Assembly: GCA_043748015.1 (NCBI GenBank)
Contig: JAYTOA010000031.1
Span: forward strand, 24,615 to 88,614
Origin: JAIBBG01 sp043748015
GTDB lineage: Bacteria > Bacteroidota > Bacteroidia > Flavobacteriales_D > Sanyastnellaceae
Direction of reading: 5' to 3'
DNA: 64,000 bases
The first letter of the stretch is position 1; each line of letters opens with the position of its first letter. Positions 17,555 through 26,052 of the stretch are shown piece after piece. The notes under the pieces were generated by a model. It was given only the letters and a program-made list of their open reading frames with translations. It had not been told where the DNA came from and searched no databases. The position numbers and the translations under genes are program-made.

Positions 17555-19552
17555 ATGATGAGAAGGTTATTTCTAAAAGGAAAAGTGTGGACTGTAATAG
17601 TGACATTGAGTGTCGTGATGCAGGCTTCAGGTCAAGCATTAATAGTCAATTCAAATGAATTGCCTGTTGATAGACAACAATATGAGCATCCTAAGCAAAT
17701 TCCGCTGACAGATTTTTTCCGCAATCCAAGTAAAACATCATTTAAGATCTCACCTGATGGGTTAAATATTGCCTTTCTTACTCCGCATGAAGGTAGAATG
17801 AATGTCGCTATTCGGTCCACAGATGGCAGCGACGAAAGAATTATGACCAACTTCACAGACCGAGACGTTGATAGCTTTGAATGGGGTAATGACAATACCA
17901 TTATCTGTCTGAAAGACAATGGGGGAGATAAAAATTTCGTTCTCTATGTCATTGATGTGCAGGGCAAGTATATAGCAATCACTCCTGCCGGGAGTCATAC
18001 CATGATTGTGGATCTGTTGCAGCATGACGATGAGCATATTCTATTTCAAAGCAATTTGAATAATGCTGAGGTTTTCGATCTGTACAAGCTCAACCTGAGT
18101 AAAAAGAATTTTGAGTTATTCATGGAGAATCCAGGAAATATTACGAATTGGTTCGTGGATAGTAAAGGATTGCCAAGGTTAGCATCCGCGACTGACGGCG
18201 TTGGGACAACACTTATGAAGTTTGATGGTAATAGTAAATGGACTCCTATTTTAACTACTTCATATCGTGAAAGTGTAATTCCGTTATTTTTTGATTCGGA
18301 CAATAAAAATGTCTTCTGTTCAAGCAACGTAGGAAGAGATAAAAGGGCAATTGTATCCTTCGATATTGAGCTGGGCAAAGAGACGGAGATTATCTACGAG
18401 CATCCTGAAGTGGATGTAAATGTTCTACACCAATGGCAAACCAAAGAATTCGCAGGTGCTGGGCGAATGGGAGAACCACTTGGTGTGGTTGAGTACGAAA
18501 CTGATAAATTGAACAGGCATTTCTTCGAGGATGCACTTGTCGGTTTGTATGCAAACATTTCGGCAAAGTTGCCGGATAATTATTTGTTCAAGGTAGTTAG
18601 TAAGGATAAACAAGAAAAGAATCTGATCATTCATGCATACAGCGATAAATCTCCTGGAGCATATTATTTGTATAAAGTTGAATCTGTAGAATTATTATTA
18701 CTCGGAGAACTTGCACCGTGGATAAATCCAGCGCTGATGGCTGACATGGAACCACTAACATTGACCTCCAGACATGGATATCAATTGCACGGTTATCTGA
18801 CCTTACCCATCGACTTAAAGAAAAACGTACCTATTGTGGTAATTCCTCATGCCGGGCCATGGACACGTGACTCATGGGGCTATAATTCCGAGGTTCAATT
18901 CCTTGCCAGCAGAGGCTATGGCGTGCTTCAATTTAATTTTAGCGGGTCAGTTGGTTATGGCAGAGCATTCTGGGAACAAGGATTCAAACAGTGGGGACAG
19001 AAAATGCAAGATGACATTTCCGATGGTGTGCTATATCTAAAGCAAGGAAATATTGCAGAACGCAACCGAGTGGCTATTTATGGATGTTCATACGGTGGAT
19101 ATGCGGCGCTTGCCGGATTGGCTTTTACACCCGAGCTATATACTTGTGGAATTGATTATAGTGGAATATCCAATTTGTTCACATTCGTTGAAAACATTCA
19201 AGCTAATTGGCAACCAAATAAGGAAATGCTTTATGAAATGGTAGGTGATCCAATAATGGACTCAACCATGATGAAGAAGTTTTCGCCTGCCTTTCAAACG
19301 GATCAAATTAATTCTCCTATTCTAATTGTCCAAGGTGCCAAGCATCCGAGAGTAAGAAAATCGGAAAGCGATCAAATGGTGAAAGCTCTTGAAAAAGGCA
19401 ATGGTAGTGTTGTTTATTTGGTGGAGCCTGAAGAGGGTGATGGATGGCACAATGAAGAAAATCGGTTTAAATTCTATGCTGTCATGGAGAATTTTCTTGC
19501 GCAGCACTTGAATAATGGATGGAAACACGATCCAAACGCTTTAAAGAAATGA
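17555..19552 (+). CDS. S9-like prolyl oligopeptidase homologue with altered catalytic triad
   Basis: A roughly 665-residue exported protein (signal peptide ending near QASGQA) with an N-terminal propeller-like half and a C-terminal alpha/beta hydrolase half. The nucleophile elbow is intact (YGCSYGGYAAL, Ser512). However, the segment that normally reads GANDPRV has GAKHPRV (His597 in place of the catalytic Asp), and the segment that normally reads EGHGF has EGDGW (Asp629 in place of the catalytic His). The flanking residues (SESDQMVKAL, NEENRFKFY) are well conserved, so the alignment is secure. It may be an inactive homologue, or His and Asp may have exchanged roles; His632 nearby is another candidate. 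ATG at 17555 is used; 17558 is also possible. Confidence 0.85.
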   Translation: MMRRLFLKGKVWTVIVTLSVVMQASGQALIVNSNELPVDRQQYEHPKQIPLTDFFRNPSKTSFKISPDGLNIAFLTPHEGRMNVAIRSTDGSDERIMTNFTDRDVDSFEWGNDNTIICLKDNGGDKNFVLYVIDVQGKYIAITPAGSHTMIVDLLQHDDEHILFQSNLNNAEVFDLYKLNLSKKNFELFMENPGNITNWFVDSKGLPRLASATDGVGTTLMKFDGNSKWTPILTTSYRESVIPLFFDSDNKNVFCSSNVGRDKRAIVSFDIELGKETEIIYEHPEVDVNVLHQWQTKEFAGAGRMGEPLGVVEYETDKLNRHFFEDALVGLYANISAKLPDNYLFKVVSKDKQEKNLIIHAYSDKSPGAYYLYKVESVELLLLGELAPWINPALMADMEPLTLTSRHGYQLHGYLTLPIDLKKNVPIVVIPHAGPWTRDSWGYNSEVQFLASRGYGVLQFNFSGSVGYGRAFWEQGFKQWGQKMQDDISDGVLYLKQGNIAERNRVAIYGCSYGGYAALAGLAFTPELYTCGIDYSGISNLFTFVENIQANWQPNKEMLYEMVGDPIMDSTMMKKFSPAFQTDQINSPILIVQGAKHPRVRKSESDQMVKALEKGNGSVVYLVEPEEGDGWHNEENRFKFYAVMENFLAQHLNNGWKHDPNALKK

Positions 19553-19622
19553 TGTATCGTCTTGCGCCTATTTAGGTAAGACCGGCGAAGGGAATTTGAA
19601 GCGAAAGTTTTGATTAAATAAG

Positions 19623-20279
19623 TCAAATACGAAAGATGCCGTGGCGTATTGCAAATAGCACCAAGCCGACGCGTGATTGAATGTTTGTCTTGGCATAGAC
19701 CTGATCGCGATAACCATCCACTGTCCTTGGACTGATATTCATTTTCACACTGATTTCTTTGTGCGTAAGATCACTGCATGCGTGTTGAATATATTGCATT
19801 TCATGAGGCGCAAATGAGTCGATTACTTGCTGCATTCTGTCTGATTCATGAGCATGATTCATAGAATGAATCAACTTACCGGAGATCAGTTCCGAATAAT
19901 AGAATCCTTTTCGAATTACTTCGTCGATTGCATGTTTTAATTCTTGTGGTTCCGTGTCTTTCAACAAATAGCCATGTGCTCCGGCGCGCAACATTTTGAT
20001 GATGTCCTTGTCATCATTTGACATAGTGAGCGCAAGTACTTTGATAGCGGGCTTGTTTTTATTTAGCCATACAGTCGTTTCGAAGCCATCCATTACCGGC
20101 ATGTTCAAATCCATCAACACAACATGAATGTCACCGTTTTTTTCCAGTTGTTGGATGAGATCTTTGCCGTTTTCGGCCTCTAATTTTATCTCATAATGAG
20201 CATCATTAAGCAGTCCCATAAGACCCTTTCGAAGCAAAGCATGATCATCTGCAATGGCTATGTTAATTTTAGAGGTCAT
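19623..20279 (-). CDS. NarL/FixJ-type response regulator
   Basis: A 218-residue two-domain regulator. The receiver domain shows the acidic pair ADDH at 10-13, the phosphorylation site Asp57 (VVLMDLNMPVMDG) and a Lys in LLKDTEPQ. The C-terminal LuxR-type helix-turn-helix reads LTHKEISVKMNISPRTVDGY. It lies 8 bases after the histidine kinase gene and is the last gene of a four-gene operon (22234 to 19623), so the two are almost certainly partners. Targets are unknown; autoregulation of the operon is plausible. Confidence 0.93.
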   Translation of the reverse strand: MTSKINIAIADDHALLRKGLMGLLNDAHYEIKLEAENGKDLIQQLEKNGDIHVVLMDLNMPVMDGFETTVWLNKNKPAIKVLALTMSNDDKDIIKMLRAGAHGYLLKDTEPQELKHAIDEVIRKGFYYSELISGKLIHSMNHAHESDRMQQVIDSFAPHEMQYIQHACSDLTHKEISVKMNISPRTVDGYRDQVYAKTNIQSRVGLVLFAIRHGIFRI

Positions 20280-20287
20280 GTGCAGGT

Positions 20288-21073
20288 TTAGTTTTTTAGT
20301 TCAGTCTTTAGTGGAACTTCAAACGTAAGCATAGTGCCTCCTCCAACTGTGGCGGATATCGAAAACTTTCCACCAAGCATTTTCGTGCGTTCTTCAAGGC
20401 TTTTCATGCCGATGCCGGTTGCTGTGTTCAGCGTCTCGGGCATGCCTATTCCATTGTCCTGAGCAAGAATCATCAGCGAATGATTGACAACATCAAAAGT
20501 GATTTTGAGTTGGCTCGCTTGTGCATGTTTGATGCAGTTGTTGATAGTTTCCTGAATACATCGGAAGATAATTACCTCATGCATCTCGCTTATTTCAATC
20601 AACTCAATTTTCATCTCTAACTCAGCTTGAATTTTTCCCGCAGAATTGAGCAATTCAATTTCGCGATTTACCGCGGCTACTAATCCAATGTCTCTGATAT
20701 AACTTCCGCTAAGCGATTTTGATAAATTGCGTAAATCTGCAATCGCACGTGTAAGTAAGCTTGAGGTCAAACTGGATTGTTCTTTATAGTTTTCTCCATT
20801 GAGTGCATGAAGGTTCAACTTTGCGAGTGAAAGCGATTGTCCAATGTTGTCGTGTATTTCCTGCGAAATATTTTTCATCAGTTCTTCACTGAGCTCTAAT
20901 TCAACTTTAATCAGTTCATTTTCTTGTTCAAGCTTAAGTTGTTTTTTCTCAACGTCGAATTGCGATTGACGATGACGGTATTTTAGAATAAATACAAAAA
21001 TGAAACTGAACATCATCAATCCAAAGGCAATCAACGACGCAACTACGATATTGAATTCCAGATTATCGGACAT
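20288..21073 (-). CDS. LiaS/NarX-type sensor histidine kinase
   Basis: A 261-residue kinase with one N-terminal membrane helix (about 8-31), a charged coiled-coil linker, a HisKA_3 dimerisation domain with the phosphoacceptor His74 (SQEIHDNIGQSLSLAKLNL) and a HATPase domain (DNGIGMPE, TGIGMKSLEERTKMLGG, VGGGTMLTFEVPL). It has almost no periplasmic part, so it is unlikely to sense a ligand by itself. The start overlaps the preceding membrane-protein gene by 11 bases, which suggests that this neighbour provides the sensory module. It phosphorylates the NarL-type regulator encoded directly downstream. Confidence 0.93.
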   Translation of the reverse strand: MSDNLEFNIVVASLIAFGLMMFSFIFVFILKYRHRQSQFDVEKKQLKLEQENELIKVELELSEELMKNISQEIHDNIGQSLSLAKLNLHALNGENYKEQSSLTSSLLTRAIADLRNLSKSLSGSYIRDIGLVAAVNREIELLNSAGKIQAELEMKIELIEISEMHEVIIFRCIQETINNCIKHAQASQLKITFDVVNHSLMILAQDNGIGMPETLNTATGIGMKSLEERTKMLGGKFSISATVGGGTMLTFEVPLKTELKN

Positions 21074-21710
21074 GTTTTGCTTTTTTATAATTCATCACCA
21101 AGGCAAGAGCCAGTAAGCTATAAAAGATTACCACCGCTGATATTTTTGTTACGTGAAGTGCATTTAATGGGTATCCATGTCTATACAGGTACTTTCCAAC
21201 TATGGTTGTGGCATTTGTTGTAGAATAAAAGAAAAAGACTGCCGTATTGAACCAAAAGACAGGCTGCCGAAGTAAATTATTTTCAATTGGCTCATCAAGC
21301 ATTTGAAGGAATACTATCAATGAAGTGATGATCAATATGAAGCCATTTACCGATTCAACTTCAGTTCCACCAATACTATAATCGGGAACGGAAAGTGTTT
21401 TGAAGATAGAAAATGCGAAACCAACTATGAACAGAATTCTTAGCCACCCCCAATACTTGGAGAGACCAAGGAAATTTCTATAGATGAAAAAGTGGATGGG
21501 AATTACCAGCGCCGCATAAATGTGGTAATGTAAATAACTATTCAATGGCTTAATGAAATAGGAATAATGACCAATGGCCTCAGCTGTAATAGTGATCCAC
21601 AGCAATAAGCAAAGCCATTTAAATGAGGCGTCCACCTTCTTAAACACGACTATCGTTACAATAAGGCATGTGAAATAGACAAGAATGACTGCGACGTCGA
21701 GAATGATCAT
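21063..21710 (-). CDS. Multi-pass membrane protein, probable sensory partner of the kinase
   Basis: A 215-residue hydrophobic protein with about six to seven predicted helices (roughly 2-22, 32-50, 62-80, 90-105, 124-140, 155-170, 185-207). The few polar loops hold no recognisable enzyme motif. It is translationally coupled on both sides: the start overlaps the upstream gene by 4 bases, and the end overlaps the histidine kinase by 11. Together with the kinase's lack of a sensor domain, this suggests a split 7TM-type sensor kinase; that is inference from layout. No family name can be given from sequence alone. Confidence 0.75.
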   Translation of the reverse strand: MIILDVAVILVYFTCLIVTIVVFKKVDASFKWLCLLLWITITAEAIGHYSYFIKPLNSYLHYHIYAALVIPIHFFIYRNFLGLSKYWGWLRILFIVGFAFSIFKTLSVPDYSIGGTEVESVNGFILIITSLIVFLQMLDEPIENNLLRQPVFWFNTAVFFFYSTTNATTIVGKYLYRHGYPLNALHVTKISAVVIFYSLLALALVMNYKKAKHVR

Positions 21711-22234
21711 GGCAGATCGTTTTTATCAGCGCATATTGTCGGGCAGGACTTCGCATGATCTATAACAGAAAGAGGCAAAGAAATACAATTCTCGCGTATC
21801 GTTACGCCACCAGAAGTTGTGAGCTGCGAAGCCATCCAAACAAGTTCATTGACCATTTTGTTGCTTTCATTTTCCTTTAAGCCTACATACAATTGTAAGC
21901 CGTCAGCATTCGGATACATATTGAATAGTTCTTCAATCACACAACGTTCGATGTACCATCCTTTCAAAGTATTTGTTCCGTCATACGTGAGATGAGTTGG
22001 ATTGAGCGAGTCAACATATGCCGCCACCATGTCTTGTGCATCTTTCCAATCAATAGCATGTGCAGCTTGTTCAGGACAAGGCTTTACTGCGGAAGAATCC
22101 AGGCTTTGATTTGATGCAGTGTTTAGCTCAGATTTGTTTACTTCATCAGGCACGTCAACGAAGTACGCAACGGCAGTGGCAATGCCAGCACCAATAAGAC
22201 CGGAAATCATCGCGCTTTTTGATATCATTTGCAT
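21707..22234 (-). CDS. Hypothetical exported or membrane-anchored protein, first gene of the two-component operon
   Basis: A 175-residue protein with one Gly/Ala-rich hydrophobic segment near the N-terminus (SAMISGLIGAGIATAVAYFV) and a soluble remainder containing five Cys (PCPEQ, ERCVIEE, ENCISL, SCPTICADK) that could form disulfides outside the cytoplasm. It resembles no family I recognise. Its stop overlaps the next gene's start by 4 bases, so it is cotranslated with the membrane protein and the two-component genes. A periplasmic accessory protein that binds a ligand for the sensor is possible, but unsupported by any motif. ATG at 22228 is an alternative start. Confidence 0.65.
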   Translation of the reverse strand: MQMISKSAMISGLIGAGIATAVAYFVDVPDEVNKSELNTASNQSLDSSAVKPCPEQAAHAIDWKDAQDMVAAYVDSLNPTHLTYDGTNTLKGWYIERCVIEELFNMYPNADGLQLYVGLKENESNKMVNELVWMASQLTTSGGVTIRENCISLPLSVIDHAKSCPTICADKNDLP

Positions 22235-22316
22235 GGTAGAATGGTTTAATTATTTAATCGCCTAAATTGATTCAAAAATTTTTACGAATTCGCTTTTTTT
22301 AATGAGATACTACAAA

Positions 22317-22435
22317 CTCATATCAAGCGATAAAAAATTCTAGTTCATTTTTGGCCGAAGCGATTAAATTTTCTATCCTTTAGATTTGAGAACCACGTGC
22401 ATAACCATTGAATTGTTTTAATGTGCAATGCGGGT
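22317..22435. repeat. Intergenic element copy A (possible small RNA or miniature repeat)
   Basis: This 119-base stretch is clearly related to 41612-41732. Both contain the identical 19-mer AAAATTCTAGTTCATTTTT (here 22334-22352), then an AATTTTCT block, TTAGATTTGAGAA, and AATGCGGGT at nearly the same spacing. The ends CTCATATC (22317-22324) and GATTTGAG (22383-22390) can pair with one mismatch. It lies between the 3' end of hsp20 and the start of the two-component operon. Strand and nature are undecided. Confidence 0.55.
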
Positions 22436-22463
22436 ATAAGAATTAATGATGGTTTAGTGATAT

Positions 22464-22493
22464 TGAAAAGCCCCTATCGCTTGACAGGGGCTT
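22464..22493 (-). terminator. Probable terminator of hsp20
   Basis: AAGCCCCT (22468-22475) and AGGGGCTT (22486-22493) form an 8-base stem with a 10-base loop. On the minus strand the stem ends in GGGGCTTTTC, giving a short U-run. It lies 56 bases past the hsp20 stop codon. Confidence 0.65.
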
Positions 22494-22548
22494 AAAATTA
22501 ATTGAATGGATTCAATGAAAAATTTCAGCAGTCTGCTCTATCATGAAT

Positions 22549-22989
22549 TCACGAAACAGAAATTTGGCGAGCATTTTCCTTTATTACTTCCGGTTTTTTT
22601 GGTAGCTGAATTTTCAAAACTCCATTTTCATAAGTCGCTTGAATAGCTTCAACTTCTATTGAATCAGGAATGTTAAACGCACGGGTGAAAGAAGCATATA
22701 CAAATTCCTTTCTTGTGTATTTCTCGCTTTCAGAATTTACCTCCTGTTTCTTTTCTGATGAAATACTGAGGATGTTTTGTTCCGCTTTGATTTGAAAATC
22801 AGATTTCTCAAACCCCGGAGCAGCTAGTTCAATGAAATACTTTTCATCCGACTCTTTAATGTTGGCTGAAGGAATTGTCACCCCTGTCCTTGGCGATTTA
22901 CCTGCGTTTTCATTCGGCTGAAATTCATTCAAGAAATGGTTCATTCTTGAAATGGGCGATGCAAAACTGCGATACTTTGTTGTGTACAT
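22549..22989 (-). CDS. Small heat shock protein, Hsp20/alpha-crystallin family
   Basis: A 146-residue holdase chaperone. The alpha-crystallin domain runs from about residue 42 (SDEKYFIELAAPGFEKSDF) to 137. It includes the family signature TYENGVLKIQLPKK with the ANGVL-type GxL element, and ends in an IxV-like tail (ARQISVS). Such proteins bind unfolding proteins in the cytoplasm without ATP. It has its own terminator. A perfect 16-base palindrome at 23054-23069, 65 bases upstream of the start codon, may be a heat-shock control site. Confidence 0.93.
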   Translation of the reverse strand: MYTTKYRSFASPISRMNHFLNEFQPNENAGKSPRTGVTIPSANIKESDEKYFIELAAPGFEKSDFQIKAEQNILSISSEKKQEVNSESEKYTRKEFVYASFTRAFNIPDSIEVEAIQATYENGVLKIQLPKKPEVIKENARQISVS

Positions 22990-23053
22990 TTTTTTAGATT
23001 TTTAAATTATGCAATGAATATTTTCCTTTCACTTCCAACATACAAGCCATGGC

Positions 23054-23069
23054 ATTTTTCATGAAAAAT
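23054..23069. promoter_or_regulatory. Perfect 16-base palindrome upstream of hsp20
   Basis: ATTTTTCATGAAAAAT is a perfect palindrome 65 bases before the hsp20 start and 148 bases before tgt. It could be an operator for the heat shock gene. It does not match the CIRCE element, whose 9-base arms start TTAGCACTC. Confidence 0.3.
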
Positions 23070-23216
23070 TTGCAGAAAATTGAGTTGTGTGAAGACAAAA
23101 TTTCTGTTATTCATTTTATTAAGTGCCAGATTGACTTGTTAGCGCATAACAACAATCTCAATATTTAAAATCAACAGGTAAAGAGCATCGACTTCACTTT
23201 AGCTTTGCAGCCAGAT

Positions 23217-24353
23217 ATGGCATTGACATTCAAGTTAGAAAAGACAGATCAACAAAGTAGCGCCCGAGCGGGTGAGATTACCACAGATCATGGTGTGATT
23301 AAAACGCCGATTTTCATGCCGGTAGGCACAGTGGGCACCGTTAAAGCAATTTCTCAGCAAGACCTTCTGCAAGACGTGAATGCTGAAATAATTCTAGGCA
23401 ATACTTATCATTTGTACTTGCGACCGGGAACAGGAATATTGAAGGATGCAGGTGGTCTTCACAAATTCAATGGATGGGACAGACCAATCCTTACTGACAG
23501 CGGAGGTTATCAGGTTTACTCACTTTCGGCCAATAGAAAGATCAACAGAGAGGGTGTGAAATTCAAGTCACATATCAATGGTTCATTGCACGTTTTCACG
23601 CCGGAAAATGTAATGGATATACAAAGAGTAATCGGTGCAGACATCATCATGGCTTTTGACGAATGTCCGCCTTATCCATGTGATCGCGAATACGCAGCGA
23701 AGTCGCTCGAAATTACCAACCATTGGCTTGATCGATGTTTTGATAGAATTAACGAAACGGAGCCGCTATATGGACATCATCAGAGTTTGTTTCCAATTGT
23801 GCAGGGCAGTTCATTCGCTGATCTTAGAGCAAAAAGTGCGGAGTATGTTGCGGGTAAAAATGCTGAGGGAAATGCGATAGGTGGATTAAGTGTCGGTGAG
23901 CCTCACGAGATGATGTACGAAACAACGGCGCTTGTGTGTGGAATTTTACCCAAGGACAAGCCACGCTATCTCATGGGTGTCGGTACGCCGGCCAATATTC
24001 TTGAGTCTATTGCGCTTGGAGTAGATATGTTTGATTGCGTTATGCCAACACGAAATGCGCGTAACGGACAAATTTTCACTTGGAATGGAATTATGAATAT
24101 GCGCAATAAGAAATGGGAAAATGATTTTACTCCGCTCGATCCTGAGGGAGAAAGTTATGTGGATTCATTTTACTCTAAGGCATATGTGCGTCATCTTTTC
24201 GCCGCTGAAGAAATTCTCGCTTTACAGATTGCAACAATTCACAATTTGAATTTTTATCTGAGGCTTGTGAGGAGAGCCCGTGAAAAAATATTGGACGGGA
24301 CATTCGCTTCCTGGAAGAATGAAATGGTGGTTAAACTTCAGAATAGACTCTAG
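23217..24353 (+). CDS. tgt: tRNA-guanine transglycosylase (queuine tRNA-ribosyltransferase)
   Basis: The protein has about 378 residues and matches bacterial Tgt, which exchanges guanine 34 for the queuosine precursor preQ1 in tRNAs with GUN anticodons. Visible marks are ARAGEITTDHGVIKTPIFMPVG, the catalytic-region LTDSGGYQVYSLS, IVQGS, GGLSVGEP and the second catalytic Asp in VDMFDCVMPTRNARNG. One zinc-site Cys expected at CxCxxC near the C-terminus is absent: the usual CxCxxC segment reads YVDSFYSKAYVRHL, a zinc-free form. The ATG at 23217 fits the family better than the TTG at 23205. The stop overlaps the lptG start, so the two are cotranscribed. Confidence 0.93.
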   Translation: MALTFKLEKTDQQSSARAGEITTDHGVIKTPIFMPVGTVGTVKAISQQDLLQDVNAEIILGNTYHLYLRPGTGILKDAGGLHKFNGWDRPILTDSGGYQVYSLSANRKINREGVKFKSHINGSLHVFTPENVMDIQRVIGADIIMAFDECPPYPCDREYAAKSLEITNHWLDRCFDRINETEPLYGHHQSLFPIVQGSSFADLRAKSAEYVAGKNAEGNAIGGLSVGEPHEMMYETTALVCGILPKDKPRYLMGVGTPANILESIALGVDMFDCVMPTRNARNGQIFTWNGIMNMRNKKWENDFTPLDPEGESYVDSFYSKAYVRHLFAAEEILALQIATIHNLNFYLRLVRRAREKILDGTFASWKNEMVVKLQNRL

Positions 24354-25435
24354 TGGTAAAGACACTCGATAGATATATCATCAAGAAATTTCTCAGCACT
24401 TTCTTCTTCATGATTGGCGCATTCATGGTGATTGCCATTGTTTTTGATATCAGTGAAAACATTGATGAACTGGTGAAGTCCAAAGCTTCTTTCTTCAAGA
24501 TTAGCGTTGACTACTATTTGAATTTCTGTTTTTATTTCGGAACACTTCTCAGTTCGTTTATTGTTTTTCTTACCATTATTTGGTTCACGAGCAAACTCGC
24601 GCAACAGTCGGAAGTAATTGCTATGCTGAGTGGAGGCGTAAGCTATTCCAGATTCGTTCGGCCTTATTTCATCGCGGCGGGAATTTTGGTTGCGCTCTTG
24701 CTTTTTTTGACACACGTTGTTGTTCCAAATGCCAACAGAGTGAAATACAATTTCGAAGTGGAATACATGAAAGATCCGCTGACAGTCGCCGAGAGAAACG
24801 TCCATCGTGAAATTGAGCCGGGCGTAATAGCCTACTTTTTTGCCTTTCATCCGGAGACAAATTCCGGTGACAATTTTTCACTTGAAACTTGGAAGGAAGG
24901 AAAACTAACTAAGAAAATTATTGCCTCGAGTGCACAGTATGAAAAGGAAAAAAATTCATGGAGCATCAATGGTGCAACAATCAGAATATTTCATGAAGAT
25001 GGATCAGAGGATTTGATTCAACGTGCAAAAATGGATACTGTACTCAACATGGACGATCAGGATTTTGGACTTCGCGCAGAAATATCCGGCGCCATGTCAT
25101 GGTCGGAGCTCAACGAGTTTATTGATGAACAGAAACTTGGAGGCTCGGGGCGTGTTGCACAATTTGAGATCGAGAAATACAATCGCACTGCCGGCCCATT
25201 TTCCATTTTTGTTCTGACATTGATCGGCGTTTCCATTGCTTCACGCAAGCAAAGAGGTGGCACTGGACTTCACCTTATGTTAGCGGTAATCATCGGATTC
25301 GTATTTGTCTTTATTTCGAGAATGACAACCGTTAGCGCTATGAATCTTGGTTTTTCAGCGTCACTTGCTGTCTGGATTCCGAACATCATCTTTCTTTTCG
25401 TCGGGATTTATCTCTATAGTAAAGCTCAGAAGTAG
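24353..25435 (+). CDS. LptF/LptG family lipopolysaccharide export permease
   Basis: A 360-residue permease of the YjgP/YjgQ family, the inner-membrane part of the Lpt complex that extracts lipopolysaccharide for transport to the outer membrane. Membrane helices are at about 15-35, 60-80, 100-120 near the N-terminus and 280-355 at the C-terminus, with a periplasmic jellyroll domain between. The start LDRYIIKKFL is characteristic. It begins with GTG, whose first base is the last base of the tgt stop codon, giving tight coupling. Whether it is the LptG or LptF partner cannot be settled here. Confidence 0.9.
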   Translation: MVKTLDRYIIKKFLSTFFFMIGAFMVIAIVFDISENIDELVKSKASFFKISVDYYLNFCFYFGTLLSSFIVFLTIIWFTSKLAQQSEVIAMLSGGVSYSRFVRPYFIAAGILVALLLFLTHVVVPNANRVKYNFEVEYMKDPLTVAERNVHREIEPGVIAYFFAFHPETNSGDNFSLETWKEGKLTKKIIASSAQYEKEKNSWSINGATIRIFHEDGSEDLIQRAKMDTVLNMDDQDFGLRAEISGAMSWSELNEFIDEQKLGGSGRVAQFEIEKYNRTAGPFSIFVLTLIGVSIASRKQRGGTGLHLMLAVIIGFVFVFISRMTTVSAMNLGFSASLAVWIPNIIFLFVGIYLYSKAQK

Positions 25436-25461
25436 GCGGGAACATCACATGATCCAATGAA

Positions 25462-25477
25462 TGTGACATTTGTCACG
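25462..25477. promoter_or_regulatory. CRP-like palindrome upstream of the copper island
   Basis: TGTGA-N6-TCACG (25462-25477) contains the perfect inverted repeat GTGACA-TT-TGTCAC and differs from the classical CRP half-site consensus by one base. It lies 114 bases before the first gene of the metal island. A possible -7 box TACCTTTG follows at 25570-25577, leaving only a 13-base distance to the start codon. Confidence 0.4.
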
Positions 25478-25590
25478 TTGTTGGCCCATTTTCCTTTGAA
25501 CTCTTGTATGGCGTAATGAGATTCCAATCAAGATTAAAGAAAATTGGATTTTACGCGAATTGAAGTGCTTACCTTTGAATGGAATCTTAA

Positions 25591-25974
25591 ATGCGTCGCA
25601 CACTTCTCATATTGTCTATGTTTCTCTATTTGACTTCCAATAGTCACTTGAGTATGGCGTTTCATTTTTGTTGCGGCGAATTGGTGAACTGGGGATTGAA
25701 TAGCGAAGCAAAAGGATGTTGTGAGAATGCTGCTGCCAAGAAGAGTTGTTGTTCTGATTTTGAATTGACATTTGGAGTTTCTGACCAACACGCATGCTCT
25801 CAAAATTTTACTTTGGAAACTGGTGTTTCGACAATACAGACACTCGAATTCCCGATGTATACCTCCCACGTAGTTCGTTCGTTTGATTTGTTGGAAATCG
25901 GTCATGTTTCTCATGCGCCGCCCAATCTTTACACACCCGATTTCTATTTGTTGTACGAGGTTTTTCTGATTTGA
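25591..25974 (+). CDS. Small Cys-rich exported protein, HYC_CC_PP-like
   Basis: A 127-residue protein with a signal peptide (about 1-23) and conserved pairs of cysteines: FHFCCGE, GCCENAAAKKSCC, a later lone Cys, and the HAPPNL motif near the C-terminus. The combination of H..C, CC and PP is the basis of the Bacteroidota family name HYC_CC_PP, whose members sit next to metal efflux genes. It begins the copper island, before two HMA proteins. The likely role is binding copper or a related metal in the periplasm; this is inferred from the Cys content and neighbours, not shown by structure. Confidence 0.7.
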   Translation: MRRTLLILSMFLYLTSNSHLSMAFHFCCGELVNWGLNSEAKGCCENAAAKKSCCSDFELTFGVSDQHACSQNFTLETGVSTIQTLEFPMYTSHVVRSFDLLEIGHVSHAPPNLYTPDFYLLYEVFLI

Positions 25975-26052
25975 GATTGTATGTTATTGCTCGCGGAGAT
26001 TTTGGAATCGCCGTTTTATCATTCATCATAACTCATTCTAAAAAATCGTCAA

